A stretch of DNA of 64,000 nt, from positions 15 through 64,014 of the forward strand of contig NZ_NDHW01000140.1 in the NCBI RefSeq assembly GCF_002251945.1, written 5' to 3'. Positions 8,242 to 16,271 of this stretch are shown one piece after another. Numbering within the stretch: position 1 is the stretch's first letter; each line of letters opens with the position of its first letter. The stretch comes from Pseudanabaena sp. SR411 (GTDB lineage: Bacteria > Cyanobacteriota > Cyanobacteriia > Pseudanabaenales > Pseudanabaenaceae). The position numbers and the translations under genes are program-made. Under the pieces are notes generated by a model that was not told where the DNA came from, did not search any database, and saw nothing but the letters and a program-made list of their open reading frames with translations.

Positions 8242-8859
8242 ATGGTTATAGCCAATTCTCCGCCAACGTTAACGATTTTGGAAAATGGCGATCGCCTGAA
8301 TCGCGTTGAATTTGAGCGGCGTTATACAGCCTCAAACATTAAAAAAGCGGAACTCATCGAAGGACTTGTATACGTGGCATCTCCCTTACGTTTTACCCCC
8401 CATGCTAAACCTCATAGTCAAATCATTGGTTGGCTAATTACCTACCAGTCCATGATGACTGACTTAGAAGTTGGCATTGAGCCAACAGTCCGACTGGATG
8501 CTGATAATGAACCGCAACCAGATGCAGTCTTATTTCGGCTAGATGGTAATGCTCAAGTTGATGAGGATGGCTATATTACAGGCTCACCCGAGTTAATTGT
8601 CGAAATTGCCGCAAGTACTGTTTCCTATGATTTGCACGCTAAAAAACGCGCCTATGAACGTAACGGCGTAAAAGAATACATTGTTTGGCGAACATTGGAT
8701 CAACAAATTGATTGGTTTGTTTTAGAAAATGGTCAATATGTGGAGTTAGCTCTTGATGCCGCAGGAATTATTCATAGTCGGGAATTTGAAGGCTTACGGC
8801 TCAATGTATCAGCCATCTTAAATGGTGACATATCAACAGTGCTCAAAACATTGCAATAA
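8242..8859 (+). CDS. Uma2 family (DUF820) putative endonuclease
   Basis: 205 residues of the Uma2 fold, a PD-(D/E)xK nuclease relative that is greatly expanded in cyanobacteria and mostly of unknown function. The core motifs are PQPDAVLF, PELIVEIAASTVSYDLHAKK and YERNGVKEYIVW, which place the expected acidic and lysine residues in order. It follows hisD by 5 bp and ends at a strong terminator shared with the convergent thrC. Confidence 0.85.
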   Translation: MVIANSPPTLTILENGDRLNRVEFERRYTASNIKKAELIEGLVYVASPLRFTPHAKPHSQIIGWLITYQSMMTDLEVGIEPTVRLDADNEPQPDAVLFRLDGNAQVDEDGYITGSPELIVEIAASTVSYDLHAKKRAYERNGVKEYIVWRTLDQQIDWFVLENGQYVELALDAAGIIHSREFEGLRLNVSAILNGDISTVLKTLQ

Positions 8860-8892
8860 AAAAAGAACCTCCCGTTGGGAGGTTCTTTTTTT
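8858..8892. terminator. Bidirectional intrinsic terminator
   Basis: Stem AAAGAACCTCCC/GGGAGGTTCTTT with loop GTT, an A run before and a T run after, between the convergent Uma2 gene and thrC. It can serve both strands. The thrC stop codon overlaps its edge. Confidence 0.9.
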
Positions 8893-10024
8893 AAAAGCCC
8901 ATTACTTTTGCAACGCTGGTAATGTCTGGAGCGATGCCTTTATGTAACTTGGACTCGGCACAGGCGATCGCTGTGTCAGGGTCTTTAATGCCATTGCCTG
9001 TTAACACACAGACAATCGTTGCACCTGAAGGAATTTGATCACTGACTTTTAGTAGTCCAGCTACCGAAGCAGCACTGGCAGGTTCACAGAAAACCCCCTC
9101 TTCGCCAGCTAGAAACTTATAGGCTGATAAAATTTCCACATCGGTAACACTATTAAAAGCGCCATCACTTTCTTCTCTCACTTTGAGCGCTTTCGCCCAG
9201 TTAGCAGGATTGCCAATTCTGATGGCAGTAGCGATCGTTTCAGGTTTCTCAAAAATTTGCCCCGTTACTAGAGGTGCAGAGCCTGCTGCTTGAAAGCCCA
9301 TCATACGGGGTAATTTTGTGGACTTGCCTGAAGCATAATATTGTGAAAATCCCATCCAATAGGCGGTGATATTACCAGCATTGCCCATGGGAATGCAGAG
9401 CCAGTCTGGAGCATCGCCGATCGCCTCGACCAATTCAAAGGCAGCGGTCTTTTGACCTTCAAGACGGTAAGGATTGACTGAGTTAACTAGCGTAATCGGA
9501 AATTTCTCAGACATTTCCCGTACAATTTCGAGAGCTTGGTCAAAATTGCCATCGATCGCAATTACTTCTGCTCCATAGATTAGAGCTTGACTCAATTTTC
9601 CGAGCGCAATTTTTCCATCGGGAATTAATACAAATGCTTTTAACCCACCACGCTTAGCGTAGGCTGCTGCCGCCGCTGAAGTATTACCTGTACTCGCACA
9701 AATTACCGCTTCCGATCCCGCTTCCTTGGCTTTAGAAATTGCCATGGTCATGCCGCGATCTTTAAAGCTGCCTGTGGGATTAAGTCCGTCATACTTGAGT
9801 AAGACTTTGATATTGCGCCCTAGTCTTTCACTAAGAGCGATCGCAGGGATTAGTGGAGTATTACCTTCATGCAAAGTGACAATTGGAGTTTGGTCTGTAA
9901 CTGGCAAATAATCCGCATAGCGACATATCAGTCCTGGCCAACCATTGGGAACTGTAGAGGCATGGTAAAGATCGAGACGAGTATCAATCACGCTTTCTTC
10001 TATAAAATACTTATAAACTGTCAA
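8891..10024 (-). CDS. thrC: Threonine synthase
   Basis: 377 residues. The PLP enzyme converts O-phosphohomoserine to threonine. GSFKDRGMT holds the Schiff-base lysine, [14 protein letters not shown] contacts the PLP phosphate region, and [13 protein letters not shown] and VLTGNGIKD are further family motifs. The length matches the short bacterial class. It is transcribed alone and ends at the shared terminator. Confidence 0.93.
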   Translation of the reverse strand: MTVYKYFIEESVIDTRLDLYHASTVPNGWPGLICRYADYLPVTDQTPIVTLHEGNTPLIPAIALSERLGRNIKVLLKYDGLNPTGSFKDRGMTMAISKAKEAGSEAVICASTGNTSAAAAAYAKRGGLKAFVLIPDGKIALGKLSQALIYGAEVIAIDGNFDQALEIVREMSEKFPITLVNSVNPYRLEGQKTAAFELVEAIGDAPDWLCIPMGNAGNITAYWMGFSQYYASGKSTKLPRMMGFQAAGSAPLVTGQIFEKPETIATAIRIGNPANWAKALKVREESDGAFNSVTDVEILSAYKFLAGEEGVFCEPASAASVAGLLKVSDQIPSGATIVCVLTGNGIKDPDTAIACAESKLHKGIAPDITSVAKVMGF

Positions 10025-10192
10025 ACCTAGTTTAGCCTGATACCAATTTCAAAGTCCAGACTGGGTTTGAGTTGTACTGGCAAACGAGTATAAGCTTATA
10101 TATTACTGCAAATAGTTGAAGCGATCGCCAAAAATATAGGGGATAAGAAAAACCAAAGTAATGACAGGCTGAGAAAGTGCAAGACATAAACT

Positions 10193-10261
10193 ATAGCAAA
10201 GTAAGTAAAAGATGAGTGGCGGCGCTTCGCGCCGCCACTCATCTTTTACTTACTTTGCTAT
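10193..10261. repeat. Hairpin repeat R2 with 33-bp perfect stem
   Basis: The two 33-nt arms are perfectly complementary around loop TTC. The ends read ATAGCAAAG and CTTTGCTAT and the core is GGCGGCGC/GCGCCGCC. Elements with the same TATAGC/GCTATA-type ends but other cores occur at 13817, 14849 and 14991. It fills the spacer downstream of the ferredoxin-like gene and upstream of thrC. Confidence 0.75.
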
Positions 10262-10281
10262 GTATAAATCATCCAACTTGG

Positions 10282-10890
10282 TTAGCCAAAATAACGATTT
10301 AGTAAGTTCTTAACCTGTGAGGCTTTAACACGACTATGGCGATCTTTATTAGGCATAACTACTAAATTAGGAGCTTGTTTGCATTGCTTTTGACATCCCG
10401 TTTTTTGAATTTGGATGCGATCGCTCCAGCCGCGATCACGCAATTCCTGTTCCAAACTCTGATATATCTCTTTACCACCCTGTAGCCAACAGTCCGATTT
10501 TTGACAGATCAAAATACAAGATGCTTTATTCTTTTTCTTCTCAACCACATTGTGAACATCGCTAGAGGAAGTTAACGTTGACTTTAGTTTGGGCTTTAAT
10601 TTGTGATTTAATTCACTATTAGGACAATTAGCTGCACGAAGAGATGAAGCTTTTAGCTTGAGGATAACTTTTTGGCGATCTAGGGTTTGAGTTCCCTCAA
10701 TCTCTAACCAAGAACCATCTGTCAAGTTTGGATCAAATCTCTGACTCAATTTTTTCGGTAACTTCACCCAATATTCTTGAGAGGAGATCGCCACTTTCAA
10801 GTATTTGACGCGATCGCCATCTTTGATAATAATCCCTAGAAATTGCGCTATAACCTGAAAATCTGTCATTTGCGATAATAACTGTGACAT
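10282..10890 (-). CDS. Thioredoxin-like [2Fe-2S] ferredoxin domain protein
   Basis: About 202 residues from ATG at 10890. A longer reading from 11031 adds a non-conserved leader that runs into the spacer behind comEC. The N-terminal half is a beta-rich region of unknown function (QVIAQFLGIIIKDGDRVKYLKV, later WVKLPKKLSQ). The C-terminal ~85 residues are a thioredoxin-like ferredoxin domain with likely cluster ligands in ILICQKSDCW (C-x4-C) and KTGCQKQC (C-x3-C). Such domains probably carry electrons; the partner is unknown. A second ATG (MTDFQV, 10869) is an equally plausible start. Confidence 0.7.
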   Translation of the reverse strand: MSQLLSQMTDFQVIAQFLGIIIKDGDRVKYLKVAISSQEYWVKLPKKLSQRFDPNLTDGSWLEIEGTQTLDRQKVILKLKASSLRAANCPNSELNHKLKPKLKSTLTSSSDVHNVVEKKKNKASCILICQKSDCWLQGGKEIYQSLEQELRDRGWSDRIQIQKTGCQKQCKQAPNLVVMPNKDRHSRVKASQVKNLLNRYFG

Positions 10891-11059
10891 GTATTTAGGA
10901 TAAGGCAACCACACATATTTTTGCAGAACCGAATAAAAATGAATCCAAAATAGAAAATGCTTTTGAGTACTTGTGCAAAATAAATTACTAAATCCGTACT
11001 GCCAAAGCCCAAAAACTGGCAAGAATGGCAAGGATTACCACCAAGAGTGGAAAAGCCAT

Positions 11060-13405
11060 CTAGATTGGCGATCGCGTGTCCTGTTGATCGCGTAGGGTAT
11101 GAAAGTCTTTTTCAGGATTCCACTGAATTGCACCGTCGCGACCTGTCCAAAACACTCTAATTTTGGAATCATAAAGTTGATTGACCATCGCTTCGACAAC
11201 ACTCGTTGCTGAGGCGATGGCAATTTTAGGATTGATTGATTGCAAAATAGTTGGCTCAATTTGACTGCCTGTCCACCAAAGAATATTTGCAGATAGTTGG
11301 GGAAGTAGCTCTTTTTTAGCAGCGATCGCCTGTTGAGATTTAGGATCAGCATTTGGCAGCAATAACCAAGATAGCTCACCTGTTTTGATTTTAAGCACAT
11401 CAGGAGATTGGTTGAGTAGTTGAATTTCCACTTGATTGTTAATCGTCAGAGTCTCGCCAGCTTTAAGGGAAGCCAAAGGTGTTTTAGCATTGGCAAGGGC
11501 TTGTTGAAGATTTTGATAAGGTTTTGGGGTAACACCGAGACTGATATCGCGAAACTGGGCGATCGCTACTGAGCCAGACACCAAAGTATTCCAGCCATCG
11601 CTAACATCGGGCTGAGTATCGGTGGATATTGCCCAATCAATGCGATTAACCCCCAGCTTCTGTAAAAAGGGTTGTAGTGTAAAACTGGCAAATTGTTGAT
11701 CACCACTGTTAATTAGTACAGTTTGATTTTGATTTTTAATCAACATAATCGGGACATCATTAAAGGCTGGTAATGTCACTTGAAAGGTATTAGCTTGGGC
11801 GATCGCATTGGGAACAAATAGGACTACACAAGCTAAAACAAAAGCGATCGTCCAGCGCTGCATCTTGCCAAACCAAGGCACTACCCAAATCGCGATAAAT
11901 AACAAATAGGCAAGTAACATTTGCCAGAGATGAATTGCCCCAACGCTAGTACTCGCATTGGGTAAAGTATTCAGCCATTGAGCCAGATCAATCATCCAAT
12001 GTAGTAATGGATATAGCAACCAAGCGATCGCGGCTCCAATTGGTACAAAGATAATCCCTAAGACACCGCTAATAAGCCCGCCATAGGTGGATATAGAAAC
12101 TAACGGTGTCGTCAGAACATTGGCGATCAAGCTGTAGGGAGAGAGTTTGCCAAATACTAATAGTTGTAAAGGTAATGTCCAGATATAGGCAGCGATCGGT
12201 ACAGACAGTAATTCGGCGATCGTAGGTGGTAGCCATTCTAAACGCTCAGAAATTGAGCGCGAGGTGGTTAGCAGTCCAAAAGTTGCTAGAAAACTAAACT
12301 GAAATCCTAAATCCCAAATCCAAAGTGGTTGATAAAGCAATAACAATACGGCAGTAACAATTAAACCGATCACAGGACGGCTACGGCGTTGTACCACTAA
12401 ACCAATCAAACTTCCGAAGCCCATCACCACGGCGCGCAAAATCGATGGACTCGCACCTGTTAACAATAAATATCCCCCTAAGCACAGGCTACCAATCACA
12501 AATTGGAGTTTGAGTGATTTATTTCGCGTTAAGGCGATCGCTGCACCTAGTACCAATGTCACCTGAAATCCCGAAGCCGCTAATACAGCCGCTAAACCTG
12601 CTTGAATAAAAGCATCTTTAAGATCACTCGGCAAATCCACGGCGCGGCTACCCAAGACCAGCGAGCTAAGCAATGAACCCTCTGGCACACCTGCACCCAT
12701 CACATGGGCACGGACAATCCGACTCACAAACCACCATTCGCCAAAACTAGGAGCATTACCTTGCTCAACTAGCGATCGCCCACTCATTCCCGCAAATACA
12801 CCCTGACGCGCTAAATAGGATTTGAAATCAAAGGCTCCAAAATTATCAGCTCGATTGGGCAAATACAATCTTCCCGACAGCTCAACGGCTTGTCCTGAGC
12901 GTAAACCTGTCACCTCAATCAATGGCACAGTCACATACAATTTTCCCGAAGCCGCTACAAATTTATTAGCCTCATCAGGTTTAGCTTCAGGACTACTGGG
13001 ATTTGCCGCAGGATTTTGGGTAAGTTCTTTAATGTCTAATTTGCCAGAGGTATTGATTTCCTTCACCTCTAGTAAAAACTTTGCCCTTTCACTCCGAGTC
13101 AAGCTGGGCGCTTCGATTACCTGTCCACGCACGATCGCATTCGATAACGGCGCATATTTAGAAATATCGTCGGTTTGTGGTTGAGGAGTACGAATTTTTA
13201 CATAAAAGCAAGCAAAAACCGCTAGCAACGTTGCTAATAAATAAACCCAACGCTTTGGCCCCAAGCGCCAGATTATAGGAAGCACCAGCGATAAGACAAA
13301 ACCAAGGCAAAAAACCGTATAAAAACCTGTCCAATCGGCTAAAAAACTGGCATAGGCTCCCGCCACAAAAAATAAAGCTAGCACTAAGACAACTTGCGAT
13401 TTCAT
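11060..13405 (-). CDS. comEC: ComEC/Rec2 family DNA-uptake channel protein
   Basis: 781 residues. The N-terminal domain has several membrane segments and a soluble part (about residues 85-200). The Competence domain follows, with LLSSLVLGSRAVDLPSDLKDAFIQAGLAAVLAASGFQVTL and a long set of membrane helices including GDLGFQFSFLATFGLL-like sequence. The C-terminal ~230 residues match the metallo-beta-lactamase domain of ComEC in outline (QTVLINSGDQQ, then FLQKLGVNRIDWAI), but STDTQPDVSDGW stands where HxHxDH is expected, so the zinc site looks lost. In competent cyanobacteria ComEC passes single-stranded DNA through the inner membrane. A zinc-ribbon gene ends 4 bp upstream and is probably cotranscribed. 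Confidence 0.9.
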   Translation of the reverse strand: MKSQVVLVLALFFVAGAYASFLADWTGFYTVFCLGFVLSLVLPIIWRLGPKRWVYLLATLLAVFACFYVKIRTPQPQTDDISKYAPLSNAIVRGQVIEAPSLTRSERAKFLLEVKEINTSGKLDIKELTQNPAANPSSPEAKPDEANKFVAASGKLYVTVPLIEVTGLRSGQAVELSGRLYLPNRADNFGAFDFKSYLARQGVFAGMSGRSLVEQGNAPSFGEWWFVSRIVRAHVMGAGVPEGSLLSSLVLGSRAVDLPSDLKDAFIQAGLAAVLAASGFQVTLVLGAAIALTRNKSLKLQFVIGSLCLGGYLLLTGASPSILRAVVMGFGSLIGLVVQRRSRPVIGLIVTAVLLLLYQPLWIWDLGFQFSFLATFGLLTTSRSISERLEWLPPTIAELLSVPIAAYIWTLPLQLLVFGKLSPYSLIANVLTTPLVSISTYGGLISGVLGIIFVPIGAAIAWLLYPLLHWMIDLAQWLNTLPNASTSVGAIHLWQMLLAYLLFIAIWVVPWFGKMQRWTIAFVLACVVLFVPNAIAQANTFQVTLPAFNDVPIMLIKNQNQTVLINSGDQQFASFTLQPFLQKLGVNRIDWAISTDTQPDVSDGWNTLVSGSVAIAQFRDISLGVTPKPYQNLQQALANAKTPLASLKAGETLTINNQVEIQLLNQSPDVLKIKTGELSWLLLPNADPKSQQAIAAKKELLPQLSANILWWTGSQIEPTILQSINPKIAIASATSVVEAMVNQLYDSKIRVFWTGRDGAIQWNPEKDFHTLRDQQDTRSPI

Positions 13406-13409
13406 TGGC

Positions 13410-13685
13410 TCAGATTAAATCGTCGTCATAGGTGTTCCGAATAGCGCGATCGCTAAATTCTGAAGGTGGGCGATCGTTGCTCCATGCCCACCAAACTGCT
13501 TGGCACTCACATTTATAAAACTCTTGCCACTTGCGTTGATGGTTTTCAGTATAAACAGGCGATCGGCGGTTTATCCACACCGCTTCAGATTTACTAGGCG
13601 GCTGCCCACATTTAGGACAACAAAAACCATTAGCATGTGTAGCCTTTTCGACCCATTCTGGAGGTATTGGATTGAAAGCATCCAT
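13410..13685 (-). CDS. Small zinc-ribbon protein, function unknown
   Basis: 91 residues. FCCPKCGQPP near residue 23 and YKCECQAVWW near residue 59 supply four cysteines suited to a zinc ribbon. Trp and Pro are frequent (NPIPPEWVEKA, QAVWWAW). The acidic tail is NTYDDDLI. I do not recognise a named family. It ends 4 bp before comEC begins on the same strand, so the two are likely one transcript. Confidence 0.7.
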   Translation of the reverse strand: MDAFNPIPPEWVEKATHANGFCCPKCGQPPSKSEAVWINRRSPVYTENHQRKWQEFYKCECQAVWWAWSNDRPPSEFSDRAIRNTYDDDLI

Positions 13686-13816
13686 AAAAAATGATAGGTA
13701 ACGCGACTTTGCGATCGATATTTCTGGAGATTTTGCCGAACTTATGTTGCTTTAAGTTAACGCAAGATTAGCAATAAATGTCTTATGTTGCACAATTTTG
13801 GCGCAGATATACTCAT

Positions 13817-13932
13817 ATAGCAAAAAAAAAGAGTTAGCTAATACAAACCAAAACCCCAGAAGATGAGTTGTGGCACGAAGTTCCGCAACTCATCTTCTGG
13901 GGTTTTGTCCTAAGTAAAACTTGCTTTGCTAT
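13817..13932. repeat. Hairpin repeat R2, ATAGCAA ... TTGCTAT
   Basis: The outer ends ATAGCAA and TTGCTAT enclose a 21-bp inner stem (AAACCCCAGAAGATGAGTTG and complement, 13850-13906) with loop TGGCACGAAGTTC. The left flank, GAGTTAGCTAATACAAACC, is nearly repeated in the 14849 copy (GAATTGGCTAGTGCAAAC), so these two are closely related members. Confidence 0.7.
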
Positions 13933-14112
13933 GTATCCCTATATAAATATTTATTAAGGTAGATCGCCTTGCATATTCGCTTAATAAACTTAAATCCGAT
14001 TAAAATATTGGATTTTAATCGGTTGAAACTATAGGATTCCTTATTTTACGGAGAAGCCTATATCTTAGTAAGAGTAGTTCTCAATCCCTAAAATAGTTAC
14101 ACACCGCGCATT

Positions 14113-14134
14113 TATAACTTTCTTATAACTTTTT
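14113..14134. promoter_or_regulatory. Direct repeat of ATAACTTT with 11-bp period
   Basis: ATAACTTT occurs at 14114 and 14125, one helical turn apart, the spacing of binding sites for PhoB/OmpR-family response regulators. The same 21-nt stretch recurs at 15285-15305 upstream of the small secreted-protein genes. It does not match the usual Pho box closely. A regulatory role is inference. Confidence 0.35.
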
Positions 14135-14564
14135 GGGAGTGACAACAGCAATCAGCGCGAAGTATTATTTATAGGAGATTAATTTAGTTAATTCTTATTG
14201 TTTTTTATGTGTATTTGTCTTTAAGAAACTGATGTTGAGAGGAACCCAATTTCAATTTTGGGGTAAGAAAGTAGCTCAATTTAACTTTAAGTATGTATAG
14301 GGAATGGCACTAGTTCCCTAACTAGAAATATTAAGTTGTAATCTATTCCTAGCAACAATTTTAGTCTTTAGCTGCAATTTATCTGCAAAGTCGCCAATCA
14401 ACTGATTCATTGCTCTATCACTAAGTTAGTCTTCTACAGACTCAAAGAAGGGAAACAAATTACAACTAAACAGGGCTAACAGCATTGGGGGGCTATACGC
14501 TTGATATTTATATGTTTTATCTGACTTAAGACATTAACACTATTAAAAGAATTAAATAAATATT

Positions 14565-14789
14565 ATGAATTGCAACAAGGTTGAAGCAAATCCAAACACC
14601 GATATCAACATTTCCGACTATGTTGTAGATGTCTATGCCAGTATAGAATTGCCTTGTTCGCACTATAGAAACTATCGCAATCCTATAAAATCCTCTACTC
14701 AAGAATTAATTAATGAGTCAAAATCTTTGATTGCTCATGCTGAAAAACTAATGATTAATTACAAAGCACTGTATAGATTGAGAACTTAA
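14565..14789 (+). CDS. Possible small protein, unknown
   Basis: 74 residues, no signal peptide and no recognised family. The C-terminal half looks helical (STQELINESKSLIAHAEKLMINYKALY). There is no Shine-Dalgarno sequence before the ATG and the region is A/T-rich, so it may not be translated. It precedes the repeat-rich stretch leading to the small secreted proteins. Confidence 0.35.
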   Translation: MNCNKVEANPNTDINISDYVVDVYASIELPCSHYRNYRNPIKSSTQELINESKSLIAHAEKLMINYKALYRLRT

Positions 14790-14848
14790 TTATCATCCCC
14801 AAAACTCTTGTATTCTCTATATAAAGCTTAGATTCTCGGCTTTAAGCC

Positions 14849-14950
14849 ATAGCAAAAAAAGAATTGGCTAGTGCAAACAAAACCCTAAGGAGTGAGTTCT
14901 AGCTATCCGCGCCAGAACTCACTCCTTAGGGTTTTATCTCTTAAAAAAAT
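14849..14950. repeat. Hairpin repeat R2, 22-bp stem
   Basis: It begins ATAGCAAAAAAAGAATTGGC. The inner perfect stem (14879-14935) has arms starting AAAACCCTAAGGAGTGAG and loop AGCTATCCGCGCC. The right TTTGCTAT end seen in other copies is missing or decayed. Confidence 0.65.
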
Positions 14951-14990
14951 GAGATCAGATGATTTTGTGAATTATTCTTTACTACATAGA

Positions 14991-15083
14991 TATAGCGATC
15001 CTAAAATGATTTGTAAGATTTGGAGGGTTGTGAGAGTGCGCCCCTTCGGGGCGCACTCTCACAACCCATTTAGATTGCTATAT
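14991..15083. repeat. Hairpin repeat R2, 20-bp stem, TATAGC/GCTATA ends
   Basis: The flanks TATAGCGATC and ATTGCTATA enclose a perfect 20-bp stem (15025-15067; GGGTTGTGAGAGTGCGCCCC and complement) with loop TTC. The core differs from the other R2 copies, while the ends and the hairpin layout are kept. Confidence 0.65.
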
Positions 15084-15180
15084 AGACTGGCGCAGTTACA
15101 ATTAGAATGATTTTGAGTAATCACAAGGATTTTAGACAAATCTATTTAAATATTTAATTTTGCCCTCATGCCATCATACT

Positions 15181-15284
15181 TACAGCGCTTTGCGCTCAAA
15201 TCCATACTAAAGAGTTTTTTGAAAGTGGTGCAAAGCAATTGTTTCAAAAATTCTTTGTGGTTCGTTTGATTGATAATTGCAGTA
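15181..15284 (+). repeat. Dispersed repeat R1, copy left of the small secreted-protein genes
   Basis: It starts TACAGCGCTTTGCGCTCAAA, passes through an imperfect hairpin (TTTTTTGAAAGTGGTGCAAAG, then TTTCAAAAATTC) and ends GGTTCGTTTGAT...AATTGCAGT. The same sequence in reverse orientation is at 16272-16370, so the two copies face each other across the small genes. Confidence 0.75.
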
Positions 15285-15305
15285 ATAACTTTCTTATAAC
15301 TTTTT
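15285..15305. promoter_or_regulatory. Direct repeat of ATAACTTT, second copy
   Basis: Identical over 21 nt to the motif at 14113-14134, with ATAACTTT at 15285 and 15296. It lies about 230 bp before the first small secreted-protein gene and directly beside the R1 repeat. A related single TATAACTTTT is at about 23919, upstream of the DUF928 gene. It is a candidate operator. Confidence 0.35.
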
Positions 15306-15469
15306 AGTATAGACATTAACTCTTTGAATAGAATATAGTAATTTTGTAGTTAAATACTACGACAAGTTTCTGAATTCTACTGGTTTCTATAGCCATTCAA
15401 AAAATGGAGATCGGAACAGAGTTTTCTAGAGTTCTTGATTTATGTGTAGGGGATGGGGGAATCAAAACA

Positions 15470-15805
15470 ACTATTAAATTGATTCCAAATTAAGTTTCTT
15501 GAAATCAAATTGTAAAATTTATAGGGGTTAATCATGAAATCTTCTGTCTTTTGTATCTCTGCGATCGCTGCATCTAGTCTAATCACTATAAGCTCTGCTA
15601 CGTTGGCATCTGCTCAGCCTAAAAGCATTTCTGCAAGTCAGTCACAGTCTGTGCTGATATCCGAACATTCTACACAAATGCAAAAGGCTGGCTCTGGGGC
15701 TGAGACAAATGGAAGACTGTGTATTCCTATTCTTGATCCTTTGTGTGGTTGGTGGTAAGCGGCGACTCTTATCATTATCTCAAATACTCATTCTGAAAGA
15801 ATAGT
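15470..15805 (+). repeat. Tandem duplication unit 1 (leader + gene + tail)
   Basis: The leader from AATCAAAACAACTATTAAAT to the ATG, the whole small gene, and about 30 bp after its stop (GACTCTTATCATT) match the unit at 15897-16240 with few changes. The period is 438 bp. The matching leader shows that any promoter or 5' UTR element was copied with the gene. Confidence 0.8.
15534..15758 (+). CDS. Small secreted protein with C-terminal CIPILDPLC loop, copy 1
   Basis: 74 residues with three parts. The signal peptide (residues 1-27, hydrophobic core ISAIAASSLITISSATLA) has a likely cleavage after ASA. A Ser/Gln-rich middle (QSQSVLISEHSTQ) follows. The C-terminal 16 residues are NGRLCIPILDPLCGWW, where two cysteines enclose seven residues and could form a disulfide loop, followed by GWW at the very end. 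A paralogue lies 438 bp downstream. GGGG about 8 nt before the ATG may be a weak ribosome site. I do not recognise the family. It resembles a precursor of a secreted peptide, with a variable linker and a nearly invariant C-terminal core, but no modification enzyme of a known RiPP class is nearby. The TPS/CHAT genes follow on the other side. Confidence 0.7.
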   Translation: MKSSVFCISAIAASSLITISSATLASAQPKSISASQSQSVLISEHSTQMQKAGSGAETNGRLCIPILDPLCGWW

Positions 15806-15896
15806 TTCTAAATCCTACTTGTTGACATATCCATCAAAAAGCAGGGATTAGGATAGATTTTTCTTGTCATCTTACACTTATATATGAGTATAGAAG

Positions 15897-16240
15897 AATC
15901 AAAACAACTATTAAATTGATTCCAAATGTTAAGTTCCTTGAAATCAAATCGTAAAATCTAAGCGGCTAACCATGAAAATCCCTTCTATCTTTTGTATCTC
16001 TGCGATCGCTGCGTCTAGCCTAATTACTCTTAGTACTGCGGCGTTGGCAATTTCTGAGCCTAAAAGTACTTCCACAAATCTAGAGTCACAGTCTCTTCAA
16101 ATATCTGCATATTCTACTCAAAAGATTGCAGAAAAAACAGTAGAAGCAAATGGAAGACTGTGTATTCCTCTTCTTGATCCTTTGTGTGGTTGGTGGTAAG
16201 CTGCGACTCTTATCATTGTCTCAAATCCCTAATCAGAATA
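15897..16240 (+). repeat. Tandem duplication unit 2 (leader + gene + tail)
   Basis: Second copy of the unit at 15470-15805. The leader differs from unit 1 at a handful of positions, including two inserted bases in the CCAAAT(GT)TAAG stretch. The segment encoding the last 16 residues differs at one base only (ATT/CTT). Confidence 0.8.
15972..16199 (+). CDS. Small secreted protein with C-terminal CIPLLDPLC loop, copy 2
   Basis: 75 residues, a paralogue of the gene at 15534. The signal peptide is MKIPSIFCISAIAASSLITL...ALA, with likely cleavage after residue 26. The middle is SQSLQISAYSTQ, then a diverged KIAEKTVEA segment, then NGRLCIPLLDPLCGWW. Compared with copy 1, the middle has changed at many residues while the C-terminal core changed only Ile to Leu. 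That pattern fits a core under selection, although local gene conversion could also give it. An inverted R1 repeat begins about 70 bp after the stop. Confidence 0.7.
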   Translation: MKIPSIFCISAIAASSLITLSTAALAISEPKSTSTNLESQSLQISAYSTQKIAEKTVEANGRLCIPLLDPLCGWW

Positions 16241-16271
16241 AAGTAGTGGAAAGCTTCAAAGAAATAAACAC

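Larger units (their letters stand above)
13686..14564. other. Long noncoding spacer
   Basis: About 880 bp without a convincing gene. It holds an R2 hairpin repeat (13817-13932), an 11-bp-stem hairpin CCGATTAAAAT/ATTTTAATCGG (13995-14021), a direct-repeat motif (14113-14134), and a small AGGGAA/TTCCCT hairpin near 14300. Base composition is A/T-rich, and no tRNA, rRNA or known riboswitch pattern is visible to me. Confidence 0.6.
14790..15533. other. Repeat-rich spacer upstream of the small secreted-protein genes
   Basis: About 740 bp holding two R2 hairpins (14849, 14991), an R1 repeat (15181-15284), the ATAACTTT direct repeat (15285) and the duplicated leader of the first small gene (from about 15470). 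A frame open across 14892-15110 is made of repeat arms and is not taken as a gene. Confidence 0.6.

Noticed and set aside
10025-10192. Threonine leader/attenuator before thrC
   Set aside because: No short reading frame rich in Thr/Ile codons and no paired terminator hairpin; the hairpin further on is a dispersed repeat.
13995-14035. Possible CRISPR repeat (inverted repeat followed by GTTGAAACTATAGG)
   Set aside because: Only one copy is present. There are no regularly spaced repeats and no cas genes.
14892-15110. 72-residue frame in the repeat-rich spacer
   Set aside because: It is made mostly of the arms of two R2 hairpins, has no ribosome site and no protein-like composition.
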